Below are positions 35,032 through 42,828 of a DNA stretch of 42,828 nucleotides, piece by piece. Location: the NCBI GenBank assembly GCA_964292325.1, contig CAXYVG010000024.1:1-42828 (forward strand), given 5' to 3'. The stretch comes from CTSoil-075 sp964292325. Its GTDB lineage: Bacteria; Bacillota; Negativicutes; DSM-13327. A program made the translations under genes and the position numbers. The first letter of the stretch is position 1; the number at the start of each line of letters is the position of its first letter. The notes under the pieces are model-generated. The model was not told the origin of the DNA and did not search any database. It saw only the letters and a list, made by a program, of their open reading frames with translations.

Positions 35032-35172
35032 ATGGCAAAGCATATTATTACTGTCAATAAAGCTTCTCTACAAGAAACAATACATACTGGTGGTTGTGGC
35101 GAATGTCAGACTTCCTGTCAGTCAGCCTGCAAAACATCATGCACAGTTGGCAACCAGGTCTGCCAAAAGTAG
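35032..35172 (+). CDS. scfA: SCIFF ranthipeptide precursor (six cysteines in forty-five residues)
   Basis: This 46-residue peptide has a leader beginning M-A-K-H-I-I-T-V-N-K and a core with cysteines at 22, 25, 29, 33, 37 and 44, with T-S-C-Q-S-A-C-K-T-S-C in the centre. It is the hallmark of the SCIFF family, in which a radical SAM enzyme links a cysteine sulfur to a threonine carbon (thioether). The maturase is the next gene. GAGGCGAGGAGGG lies ahead of the ATG. SCIFF is widespread in Clostridia and relatives, and its biological role is unsettled. Confidence 0.95.
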   Translation: MAKHIITVNKASLQETIHTGGCGECQTSCQSACKTSCTVGNQVCQK

Positions 35173-35182
35173 ACCGCAAGGA

Positions 35183-35220
35183 AAGCCCCTTGCCGTATAT
35201 TTCGGCAGGGGGCTTGATTT
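35183..35220 (+). terminator. Hairpin between SCIFF and its maturase, probable partial terminator
   Basis: The arms at 35183-35195 and 35203-35215 pair over 13 positions with one G-U around a seven-base loop, and GATTTTTATTT follows. As the maturase starts 40 bases later with no clear new promoter, it probably lets some transcripts through and so keeps the peptide message in excess over the enzyme message. Confidence 0.8.
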
Positions 35221-35253
35221 TTATTTAAAATTTTAGTTTAAAGGTGAAAAATA

Positions 35254-36609
35254 ATGAATATATATAAGTTTTACTCTAATGGTTTGTATATTGTCCTCGA
35301 TATCAATAGTGGCGCTGTTCATGTTGTAGATAAAATGGTTTATGATGTGATGGATATTTTTAATGGTAGTAATGATGAAGAGGTAGTAAAAGCCTTTTCC
35401 AATCAATATGATACTGGTGAGTTGACAGAGGTACTGGCAGAACTTCATCAATTGATGGATGACAAAAAACTGTTCACACCGATGCTTGAGGTACCTCTAA
35501 CTTTTAGTCAAAAACCCTTGGTTAAGTCTTTATGTTTACATATAGCTCATGATTGTAACTTGCGGTGCGGTTATTGTTTCGCTGGTACCGGAGATTTTGG
35601 ACATGACCGAGGATTGATGAGCAAAGAAGTTGCTGAGCGTGCAGTCGAGTTTATTATTGAAAATAGTGGGCCGCGCATTCATAGTGAGATTGATTTTTTT
35701 GGTGGCGAGCCTTTAATGAATATGGATACAGTGCGTCATGCCGTAACGCATGTGCGTCGCCGAGAAGCAGAAACAGGAAAGAAATTTAAACTAACTTTGA
35801 CTACGAACGGTGTACTACTGAATGATGAGATCACTCAGTATTTGAATGATAATAATATAAGTTTAGTACTTAGCTTGGATGGACGCCGGGAAGTTCATGA
35901 TAATATACGACCTTTTGCGAATGGCGCAGGTAGCTATGATATGGTATTAAAAAATGTGACCAAGGCCATTCAATCTCGTAATGATCAAAATTACTATTTA
36001 CGCGGTACTTTTACTGCTCAAAATTTGGATTTTGCTGCTGATGTGCTAGATATGGCGGATCATGGATACACCCAATTATCAGTGGAACCAGTTGTAAGTA
36101 AAGATAGTAAGTATGCTTTGACAAAAGAACATCTTCCTACATTATTTGCAGAGTATGATAAGCTCGCGCAAGAATATTTGAAACGTAAAAAGAATGGAAA
36201 TGGTTTTGATTTCTTCCATTTTAATGTTGATATTAATAACGGACCATGTGTAGCGAAACGTCTCAGTGGTTGTGGCGCGGGGCATGAGTATTTTGCCGTG
36301 ACTCCTGATGGTGATCTATATCCTTGTCATCAATTCGTTGGGCGGGAAGCGTTTTTGCTGGGTAACGTTTTTGATGGGGTTAAAAATACCGATTTACCGC
36401 ATACATTCCGCCAGACTCATGTGCTAACCAAAACAGAGTGTCGTGAGTGCTGGGCACGTTATTACTGTGGTGGTGGTTGTCATGCGAATGCGCAACTATT
36501 TAATGATACGATTGATAAACCGTATCAAATGGGCTGCGAATTACAGAAAAAACGATTGGAATGTGCGATCATGATTCAAGCTGCCATGATGCTTGAAAAC
36601 GGAAAGTAA
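35254..36609 (+). CDS. scfB: SCIFF radical SAM maturase (SPASM type)
   Basis: The 451-residue protein has an N-terminal region of about 80 residues resembling a RiPP recognition element. The radical SAM motif follows at C101, C105 and C108 in C-N-L-R-C-G-Y-C-F-A, then F-F-G-G-E-P-L. A C-terminal SPASM/twitch domain carries C-G-A-G-H-E, Y-P-C-H-Q-F-V-G, C-R-E-C-W and C-G-G-G-C-H-A-N-A. It installs thioether crosslinks in the precursor just upstream, as the characterised CteB and Tte1186 do. The stop is 13 bases before the hypF ATG. Confidence 0.95.
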   Translation: MNIYKFYSNGLYIVLDINSGAVHVVDKMVYDVMDIFNGSNDEEVVKAFSNQYDTGELTEVLAELHQLMDDKKLFTPMLEVPLTFSQKPLVKSLCLHIAHDCNLRCGYCFAGTGDFGHDRGLMSKEVAERAVEFIIENSGPRIHSEIDFFGGEPLMNMDTVRHAVTHVRRREAETGKKFKLTLTTNGVLLNDEITQYLNDNNISLVLSLDGRREVHDNIRPFANGAGSYDMVLKNVTKAIQSRNDQNYYLRGTFTAQNLDFAADVLDMADHGYTQLSVEPVVSKDSKYALTKEHLPTLFAEYDKLAQEYLKRKKNGNGFDFFHFNVDINNGPCVAKRLSGCGAGHEYFAVTPDGDLYPCHQFVGREAFLLGNVFDGVKNTDLPHTFRQTHVLTKTECRECWARYYCGGGCHANAQLFNDTIDKPYQMGCELQKKRLECAIMIQAAMMLENGK

Positions 36610-36622
36610 TCGAGGCGATACG

Positions 36623-38881
36623 ATGCAACGTCTGATGATTCATATACAGGGTATTGTACAAGGGGTGGGTTTCCGCCCCTTTGTTTATAACCTCGCGCGA
36701 CGTTTACAACTAGGTGGTTGGGTGCTAAATAACTCGCAAGGTGTGCAACTGGAAATTGAAGGTCATGATGAAAGCGTTGCTAGTTTTTTAGCTGAGCTAC
36801 GGATTTCAGCTCCTCCGCTTGCTGTTATTGATGAAGTCATCGTGACTCAATGCCCTCTTCAAGGTCAACATGATTTTCATATTCAATATAGCATAGAGAA
36901 TACGAAGAAAACGGCATGGATTTCACCTGATGTAGCAACTTGCAATGATTGTCAGCGGGAACTAGCCAATCAAAATGATTCGAGATATCGATATGCTTTT
37001 ATTAATTGTACCAATTGTGGTCCTCGATATAGTATTATCAAAGATGTTCCTTATGATCGAATTGCTACTACTATGGAAAAATTTTCTATGTGTAGTACTT
37101 GTCAGGCTGAGTATGATGATCCTAGCAATCGCCGGTTTCATGCTCAGCCTAATGCTTGTTCTATATGTGGTCCACAATATCATCTTGTGAATCAAAGAGG
37201 AGAATCGATCCGTGATGACGTATTTACTACTACAAGGCGTTTGATTGCATTAGGTCGTATTGTGGCAATGAAAGGAATCGGCGGATATCATCTAGCATGT
37301 GATGCTCGTAATGAGCTAGCGGTAAAACGGCTGCGTAGTCGTAAAGTAAGAGAAGATAAACCTTTTGCGGTTATGTGTGGTAGTCTGGAATTGGTAAAGA
37401 AGCTCTGCTATGTATCGCAAACGGAAGAACAATTATTAACTGGCGTAGTGAGACCTATCGTATTATTAGCGAAAAGAGAAGAGTATAATTTGGCAAGTAG
37501 CATTGCACCAGGCAATGGCGAGTTAGGTGTAATGCTCCCTTATGCCCCAGTACATTGGCTACTATTACAAGCCAATGATGTATGGGTGATGACGAGTGCC
37601 AATGTCAGTGATGAACCGATTGCCTATAATGATCAAGATGCATTAAAAAGATTGTCTGCGATTGCGGATGATATTTTAATGCATAATCGAGAAATTCATC
37701 AACCTACGGATGATTCTGTGCTAAGAGTATTGGGAGAGCAGCAATATATTCTGCGGCGTAGCCGAGGATTTGTACCTGCTCCGATAAAGCTTTCCCGGGA
37801 AATACCGACAATTTTAGCTGTTGGTAGTGAAGTAAAAAATACATTTTGTCTAACGCAAGGTCATTTTGTTTTTATGAGTCCATATATTGGTGATTTAGAA
37901 AATGTAACGACTTATACGGCTTATTTAGAATGTATTGCTCATTATCAAAAGTTATTTGCCGTGAAGCCTGAGTATGTTGCCTATGATTTACATCCTGAGT
38001 ATGTAGCGACAAAGTATGCTCTGTCCTTAAACCTTCCAGTGATAGGAGTGCAACATCATCATGCCCATATAGCTGCTGTATTAGCGGAACATGGACTTAT
38101 GGAACAAGTGATTGGTGTGGCTTTTGATGGTACAGGTTATGGCACGGATGGTAATCTATGGGGCGGGGAGTTTTTGATCGCCGATGCCTATGATTTTGTT
38201 CGTGCAGGTCATTGTCAGTATTTACCGCTGCCGGGTGGGGTAAAAGCAATCAAAGAACCATGGCGTTTAGCGGTTTGGGTATTGTATAATTTATATGGCA
38301 AAGCGTTTGCCGATTTTGATATAAAGCTGAATCGCAGTATACCGATCGGCTGGCAACTGATGGTGGATGCAACATGTAAAGGTATTAATGCGCCGTTGTC
38401 ATCAAGCGTTGGCAGACTATTTGATGTAGCGGCTGGGATACTCGGGATACGCACTATGATTCATTATGAGGGGCAAGCAGCTATCGAACTAGAACTAGCA
38501 GCGCAAAAGAGTGATGGAAAGGTATTGCCTTATATCATTTCCGGAGAGTATCCGAGGACTTTGGATTTTATGCCCACCTTTGCTGCGATGGCAGAGGCTG
38601 TGAAACAAGGGATGAGTATTAGTTTTTTGGCGGCTTCTTTTCATGTAACGGTAGCTCATGCTACTTTGAAGATGGTCAACTATATTAGGGAAGATACGGG
38701 ACTCACTAACGTAGCGTTAAGTGGTGGTGTATGGCAAAATAAAAGATTATTTACCCAAGTAGTCGGAATGTTGCAACAAGAGGGCTTTTGTGTTTATAGC
38801 AATCAGCAGGTTCCCCTTAATGATGGTGGTTTAGCACTAGGGCAAGCTTTTGTGGCTGGGAATCGCATAGCAAAGAGGTGA
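36623..38881 (+). CDS. hypF: Carbamoyltransferase HypF
   Basis: The 752-residue protein has the usual HypF order. An acylphosphatase domain (I-V-Q-G-V-G-F-R-P-F, R18) is followed by two C-x2-C zinc-finger pairs, a YrdC-like domain with the K-M/K-x-I-G-G-Y-H-L segment, and a Kae1-like domain with H-H-H-A-H near 476-480. It makes the carbamoyl group for the cyanide ligands of the [NiFe] hydrogenase centre and passes it to HypE. The start at 36623 (GAGGCG ahead) fits the family length better than the upstream in-frame ATG at 36593. Genes hypC, hypD and hypE follow. Confidence 0.96.
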   Translation: MQRLMIHIQGIVQGVGFRPFVYNLARRLQLGGWVLNNSQGVQLEIEGHDESVASFLAELRISAPPLAVIDEVIVTQCPLQGQHDFHIQYSIENTKKTAWISPDVATCNDCQRELANQNDSRYRYAFINCTNCGPRYSIIKDVPYDRIATTMEKFSMCSTCQAEYDDPSNRRFHAQPNACSICGPQYHLVNQRGESIRDDVFTTTRRLIALGRIVAMKGIGGYHLACDARNELAVKRLRSRKVREDKPFAVMCGSLELVKKLCYVSQTEEQLLTGVVRPIVLLAKREEYNLASSIAPGNGELGVMLPYAPVHWLLLQANDVWVMTSANVSDEPIAYNDQDALKRLSAIADDILMHNREIHQPTDDSVLRVLGEQQYILRRSRGFVPAPIKLSREIPTILAVGSEVKNTFCLTQGHFVFMSPYIGDLENVTTYTAYLECIAHYQKLFAVKPEYVAYDLHPEYVATKYALSLNLPVIGVQHHHAHIAAVLAEHGLMEQVIGVAFDGTGYGTDGNLWGGEFLIADAYDFVRAGHCQYLPLPGGVKAIKEPWRLAVWVLYNLYGKAFADFDIKLNRSIPIGWQLMVDATCKGINAPLSSSVGRLFDVAAGILGIRTMIHYEGQAAIELELAAQKSDGKVLPYIISGEYPRTLDFMPTFAAMAEAVKQGMSISFLAASFHVTVAHATLKMVNYIREDTGLTNVALSGGVWQNKRLFTQVVGMLQQEGFCVYSNQQVPLNDGGLALGQAFVAGNRIAKR

Positions 38882-38888
38882 AAGATGG

Positions 38889-39128
38889 ATGTGTTTAGCT
38901 GTACCAGGAAAGATTATAGAGATACAGGATATGTTAGCGACTGTGGATATTAATGGCGTGACTCGAAAAGTAAGTTTGATGCTATTACCTGAGACTCAGA
39001 TTGGTGATTTTGTCCTTGTGCATGCAGGATTTGCGATTCAAACGATTGATGAAGAAGAAGCGAATAAAACGATAGAATTGTTCAAGGAGATAGAGGCATA
39101 TGCAGAGCATGACAACGGAGCAAGTTAA
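38889..39128 (+). CDS. hypC: Hydrogenase maturation chaperone HypC
   Basis: The 79-residue protein starts M-C-L-A-V-P-G-K-I with the essential cysteine at position 2, and has a central V-H-A-G-F-A-I. It carries iron between HypD and the hydrogenase large subunit. ATG 38889 was chosen because it places the cysteine second. Its last 29 bases overlap hypD. Confidence 0.96.
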   Translation: MCLAVPGKIIEIQDMLATVDINGVTRKVSLMLLPETQIGDFVLVHAGFAIQTIDEEEANKTIELFKEIEAYAEHDNGAS

Positions 39129-40200
39129 AAAAACGGCTGATTTTTTTGCTGGTGAGATTGCTCGCCTTGCCGGGAAGCGACCTATTCGTTTGATGGAAGT
39201 GTGCGGAACTCATACCGTGGCGATTTTTAAAGCGGGTATTCGTCAGTTGTTGCCAGAAAACGTAGAGCTCGTCAGTGGACCTGGTTGCCCTGTATGTGTA
39301 ACGCCTAATGAGTATTTGGATACGGCGATTGCTTACAGTAAAAATCCAGAAGTGATTCTTGCTACTTTTGGTGATATGCTTAAAGTACCTGGTTCTTCTA
39401 CTAGTTTAGCAGCTCAAAAAGCAGTGGGGGCTGATATTCGTATTGTGTATTCACCACTTGAAAGCTTAGAGATTGCCAAGCAAAACCCTGAGAAAAAAGT
39501 GATTTTTTTGGCTGTGGGATTTGAAACGACAGCGCCGATTGCCGCTGCTACCGTGCTGGCGGCAAAGCAGATGGGAATTAAAAATTTTTATGTATTATCC
39601 GCTCATAAATTGGTGCCGCCAGCGCTAAAGGCGCTGCTGATCGCAAAAGATAGCCATGTGGATGGATTTTTATTGCCTGGGCATGTGAGTGTCATGATCG
39701 GTATGAAACCCTACGATTTTCTAATAAAAGAGTTTCATGTTCCGGCAGTGATTGCTGGCTTTACTCCCCTTGATATCTTGCAGTCCATTTACATGCTGAT
39801 GCTACAATTACAGGCTGGTAATGCAAAACTAGAAAATCAGTATAGTCGAGTGGTATCATTAGCAGGTAATGAAGTCGCTTGCCAAACTTTATATAACGTA
39901 TACCGTGAGTTCGATGCGGTATGGCGCGGTATTGGCCAAATTGAAAAGTCAGGATTGGTGATTCGGGAAGAGTACCGTGACTATGATGCCATGCACAATA
40001 TACCTGTAAAGGTAGAGGTTACCCAGGAACCTGTTGGATGTCGCTGTGGCGAGATATTAAAAGGTACGTTGTTGCCTACGGCGTGTTCGCTATTTGGCAA
40101 GACGTGTAAACCGGAGCATCCAGTTGGATCTTGTATGGTGTCTGTGGAAGGTACATGTGCGGCTTGGTATAAATATGGAGCTGGGAGATGGCAACAATGA
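39100..40200 (+). CDS. hypD: Hydrogenase maturation protein HypD
   Basis: The 366-residue protein has the HypD blocks M-E-V-C-G-T-H-T, G-P-G-C-P-V-C-V-T and the late cysteine cluster C-R-C-G-E-I ending in the C-terminal iron-sulfur region. It is the iron-sulfur scaffold on which the Fe(CN)2CO unit is built with HypC. The ATG lies behind AAGGAGATAGAGG and within hypC. The stop overlaps hypE. Confidence 0.96.
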   Translation: MQSMTTEQVKKTADFFAGEIARLAGKRPIRLMEVCGTHTVAIFKAGIRQLLPENVELVSGPGCPVCVTPNEYLDTAIAYSKNPEVILATFGDMLKVPGSSTSLAAQKAVGADIRIVYSPLESLEIAKQNPEKKVIFLAVGFETTAPIAAATVLAAKQMGIKNFYVLSAHKLVPPALKALLIAKDSHVDGFLLPGHVSVMIGMKPYDFLIKEFHVPAVIAGFTPLDILQSIYMLMLQLQAGNAKLENQYSRVVSLAGNEVACQTLYNVYREFDAVWRGIGQIEKSGLVIREEYRDYDAMHNIPVKVEVTQEPVGCRCGEILKGTLLPTACSLFGKTCKPEHPVGSCMVSVEGTCAAWYKYGAGRWQQ

Positions 40201-41207
40201 GCGGTAAGCGAATTGAAATGGCTCATGGTAGTGGCGGAAAGCTGAGTCATGATTTAATAAAAAATATTATATGTCCTGCATTTGCGAATGATATTCTCAA
40301 TGAGATGCATGATGGTGCTCAGTTTGCGATTGGTGGCAATCGGTTGGCGTTTTCTACCGATTCTTATGTGGTGAAGCCATTATTTTTTGCTGGTGGTAAT
40401 ATTGGGAAATTGGCGGTATGTGGTACCGTGAATGATGTAGCGATGAATGGTGCAGTGCCATTATATATAAGTGCTGGCTTTATTATAGAAGAAGGTTTTC
40501 CGGTTGAGAGTCTAAAGAAGATTGTTGCTTCTATGCAACAGGCAGCTACGGAAGCAGGAGTATCAATTGTGACAGGTGATACAAAAGTAGTGGAAAAAGG
40601 CGCAGTTGACGGAATCTATATTAATACTGCTGGTATCGGAAAAATCATCGATGACATTCATATTTCTGGGCAGAACGCTCGCCAGGGGCAAGATATTATT
40701 TTAAATGGCTATTTAGGCGAACATGCGTTAGCCGTTATGGGACAGCGGCATGGATTGACTTTTCCGCAAAGTGTAGAAAGTGATTGTGCACCTCTTAATG
40801 GTTTAGTGGCTCAGATTTTGGCAGCAGTGCCACAAGTGGCGGTGCTCAGAGATCCTACACGCGGAGGGTTGGCTACTACATTAAATGAGATTGCGAGCCA
40901 ATCACAAGTTGGCATCATGTTAGAGGAAAACTCCATTCCCGTATCTCCGGCAGTGCAGGCTGCTTGTGATATACTAGGATTTGATCCCTTATACATGGCG
41001 AATGAAGGGAAAATGATCGTTTTTGTGGACAAAGAGTATACAAATGAAGTGCTACATGTCATGCAAAATCACCGTTATGGACGTGAGTCTCGAGTGATTG
41101 GCGAGGTGATAGCAAAATCTGCTGGGCAAGTTGGACTACGGACGGGAATTGGTGGTGTACGATTGCTCGATATGCTGATTGGCGATCAATTACCTCGAAT
41201 ATGTTAA
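40197..41207 (+). CDS. hypE: Hydrogenase maturation protein HypE
   Basis: The 336-residue protein of the AIR synthase fold has A-H-G-S-G-G-K near the start, T-D-S-Y-V-V, R-D-P-T-R-G-G-L and the conserved terminal P-R-I-C, whose cysteine carries the thiocarbamate and then thiocyanate. It dehydrates the group received from HypF. I chose ATG 40197 (GGGAG nine bases ahead, overlapping the hypD stop) rather than ATG 40188. HypA and HypB are not in the window. Confidence 0.96.
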   Translation: MSGKRIEMAHGSGGKLSHDLIKNIICPAFANDILNEMHDGAQFAIGGNRLAFSTDSYVVKPLFFAGGNIGKLAVCGTVNDVAMNGAVPLYISAGFIIEEGFPVESLKKIVASMQQAATEAGVSIVTGDTKVVEKGAVDGIYINTAGIGKIIDDIHISGQNARQGQDIILNGYLGEHALAVMGQRHGLTFPQSVESDCAPLNGLVAQILAAVPQVAVLRDPTRGGLATTLNEIASQSQVGIMLEENSIPVSPAVQAACDILGFDPLYMANEGKMIVFVDKEYTNEVLHVMQNHRYGRESRVIGEVIAKSAGQVGLRTGIGGVRLLDMLIGDQLPRIC

Positions 41208-41246
41208 ATTAAGAGATCGAAAGAGGTTGCTTAGGAGGGGTGTGCT

Positions 41247-42647
41247 GTGAATCTCGATCATAGTCTGCGGTTAGAACTGAACCAAAAATTAATGATGACA
41301 CCTGAGCTAAGGCAAGCCATTGCCATATTGCAACTATCAGCAGTAGAACTGTCAGATGTAATTGCAGAAGAAATTCTGGAGAACCCTGTACTGGAAATAG
41401 TAGAAAAAGATATCGATGGACCGGATCCGTTAGAACACTCTGAGCAAGTCGAGGCATCTAGGGATCAGGATCAATTGGATGATTATTTTAATTGGGCAGA
41501 TTACTTTAATAACGGTATGGAAAAAAAGACGGATCATGTAGTCGCCGATGAAAAAACTCCATTTGAGTTATTTGTAAAAAACAATGTTTCATTACATGAA
41601 CATTTAGAGCTACAATTACATTTGGCTGTACGGGATCGTATTACTAAGGAAATTGGTAATTACTTAATTGGCTGTATTGATGATAATGGGTATTTATGTA
41701 GTACAGTAGAAGAAGCAGCGGCAATACTCGGTGTGGACGAAGAGACTGTTCGTGAAGTGCTGCTATTGATTCAGACTTTTGATCCTATTGGTGTTGGGGC
41801 TTTGGATTTACGCGAATGCCTTATTTTGCAAATCGAATACAAACAGATAGATAATCCTTTCATTCAGCCTATTATTGAGCAATATCTGCCAGATGTAGCC
41901 GCAGGTAGATACAAAGCCATTGGTGAAAAATTAAAATGTGATGTTCATCAAGTGCAACAAGCGGTAGATATGATCCGTATGCTTGATCCCAAACCAGGGA
42001 GAGCATTTGGCAAAGAGCAGTCTACCTATATTACACCTGATATTACTGTAGAGCGAGTACATGGTAAATATGTGATTCTGGTCAATGAGGCGAATATACC
42101 CAAACTAACGATTAATCCATATTATCGGCAAGTGGCAAAGAGTGATGATCAGGAATCAAGAAAATTTATCGAAGGAAGACTCAATTCCGCAGTGTGGTTA
42201 ATGAAGAGTATTGAACAGCGCCGGCGGACTTTATATAATGTTATGGAAGCCATTATAGAATTGCAACGAGATTTTTTTGATCATGGTTCCAGATTTTTAC
42301 GCCCTTTGATTATGAAGCAAGTAGCGGAAAAGATAGAGGTTCATGAATCAACTGTCAGTAGAGCGATTGCAAACAAATATGTAGATACTCCTCATGGTCT
42401 ACTGAGTTTGCGGAGCTTTTTCACAACAGCTGTACATAATAGTTCTGGTGGTCAAGATGTAGCATCTACACAAGTAAAACAGAAAATTAAAGAACTAATT
42501 ACAGAAGAAAAATCTTCTGATCCTTTCAGTGATCAAGCCTTAGCGGATATTCTTTGCCAGCATGGCATCAAGATATCTCGCCGGACGGTTGCTAAATATC
42601 GGGAAGAGTTAGGGATTGTGTCCTCAACCAGGCGAAAACGATATTAA
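41247..42647 (+). CDS. rpoN: RNA polymerase sigma-54 factor
   Basis: The 466-residue protein has the Q/L-rich activator-contact region (L-N-Q-K-L-M-M-T-P-E-L-R-Q-A-I), an acidic linker, the core-binding domain with P-x-G-V-G-A-x-D-L-R-E and the DNA-binding end. There the RpoN box reads S-R-R-T-V-A-K-Y-R-E-E-L (the family has A-R-R-T-V-A-K-Y-R-E). It recognises -24/-12 promoters and needs an ATP-driven activator. It starts at GTG behind TTAGGAGGGG, 39 bases after hypE. It may be read with hypE or from its own promoter. Confidence 0.96.
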   Translation: MNLDHSLRLELNQKLMMTPELRQAIAILQLSAVELSDVIAEEILENPVLEIVEKDIDGPDPLEHSEQVEASRDQDQLDDYFNWADYFNNGMEKKTDHVVADEKTPFELFVKNNVSLHEHLELQLHLAVRDRITKEIGNYLIGCIDDNGYLCSTVEEAAAILGVDEETVREVLLLIQTFDPIGVGALDLRECLILQIEYKQIDNPFIQPIIEQYLPDVAAGRYKAIGEKLKCDVHQVQQAVDMIRMLDPKPGRAFGKEQSTYITPDITVERVHGKYVILVNEANIPKLTINPYYRQVAKSDDQESRKFIEGRLNSAVWLMKSIEQRRRTLYNVMEAIIELQRDFFDHGSRFLRPLIMKQVAEKIEVHESTVSRAIANKYVDTPHGLLSLRSFFTTAVHNSSGGQDVASTQVKQKIKELITEEKSSDPFSDQALADILCQHGIKISRRTVAKYREELGIVSSTRRKRY

Positions 42648-42685
42648 AAAAACAAGAAAACGATTGTGTTCGTTTTCTTGTTTTT
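42648..42685 (+). terminator. Strong terminator after rpoN
   Basis: The arms at 42648-42663 and 42670-42685 pair perfectly over 16 positions around a six-base loop; the outer part is A/T, so it can work in both directions. It begins at the base after the rpoN stop. Confidence 0.9.
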
Positions 42686-42828
42686 AAAATTGAGAGAATT
42701 TCATAATTCACTCTTGAGTTATCCGCAAGAGTGCAAACCACTCTAAAAACTGATTTATTTTTTAAAATGAAGCAATTTGATTAAGGTTTAGATGTTTCCT
42801 ATTCATTAGCACCAAAAATGAACAGACA

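Noticed and set aside
35009..35236. 75-residue frame overlapping the SCIFF gene
   Set aside because: It is the +1 shadow of the SCIFF frame and runs through the hairpin; the SCIFF frame has the ribosome site and the family cysteine pattern.
42709..42733. Eight-base inverted repeat after the rpoN terminator
   Set aside because: Short arms, nine-base loop and no T-run; it may be chance. The rest of 42686-42828 shows no gene start.
1..42828. CRISPR arrays, tRNA or rRNA genes, insertion sequences
   Set aside because: I saw no regularly spaced direct repeats, no tRNA-like cloverleaf and no transposase frame on either strand.

Overview
The window reads as a low-GC Firmicutes chromosome segment. 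The SCIFF peptide with its radical SAM maturase, the hyp genes for [NiFe] hydrogenase maturation, rpoN and a large surface-glycan locus together would fit an anaerobe of the Negativicutes (Sporomusa/Pelosinus-like) or a clostridial relative. That placement is inference from gene content; there is no rRNA in the window. Apart from one small gene, every gene is on the + strand.

Region 1 (1-15106) is a surface polysaccharide locus. It holds the tail of a CapD/FlaA1-type nucleotide-sugar dehydratase, four GT2 and four GT4 glycosyltransferases, an EpsG-like polymerase, a polysaccharide pyruvyl transferase, a GINT1-like beta-propeller protein, a Wzx-type flippase and an FrhB-like iron-sulfur protein. 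The genes are tightly packed and often overlap, and the run ends in a hairpin.

Region 2 (15245-20559) holds a monocistronic tailspike-like beta-helix protein flanked by two terminator hairpins. It is followed by a three-gene unit with its own promoter: a PLP decarboxylase of the DapDC fold, a CarB-like ATP-grasp ligase and a FemAB/GNAT-like aminoacyl transferase.

Region 3 (20617-34834) is the most unusual part. A small phosphoglycosyl transferase (PglC type) leads a long operon with two PglD-like acyltransferases, four separate acyl/peptidyl carrier proteins, two KASIII enzymes, a FabG-like reductase, a VOC protein, an FkbH-like enzyme, a membrane acyltransferase, a lone amino-acid adenylation enzyme and a formyltransferase. 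A PglE-like sugar aminotransferase lies just beyond, behind a promoter nearly identical to that of the operon. I read this as a dissociated PKS/NRPS-like assembly line that builds one or two unusual acyl or formyl-aminoacyl groups and places them on a UDP-4-amino-sugar or its lipid-linked glycan.

Region 4 (34962-42685) holds SCIFF, a read-through hairpin and the SCIFF maturase, then hypF-hypC-hypD-hypE and rpoN, closed by a strong terminator. The last 140 bases show no gene.

Starts were set by ribosome-binding sites and family N-termini. Functions come from motifs read by eye; no database search was run.
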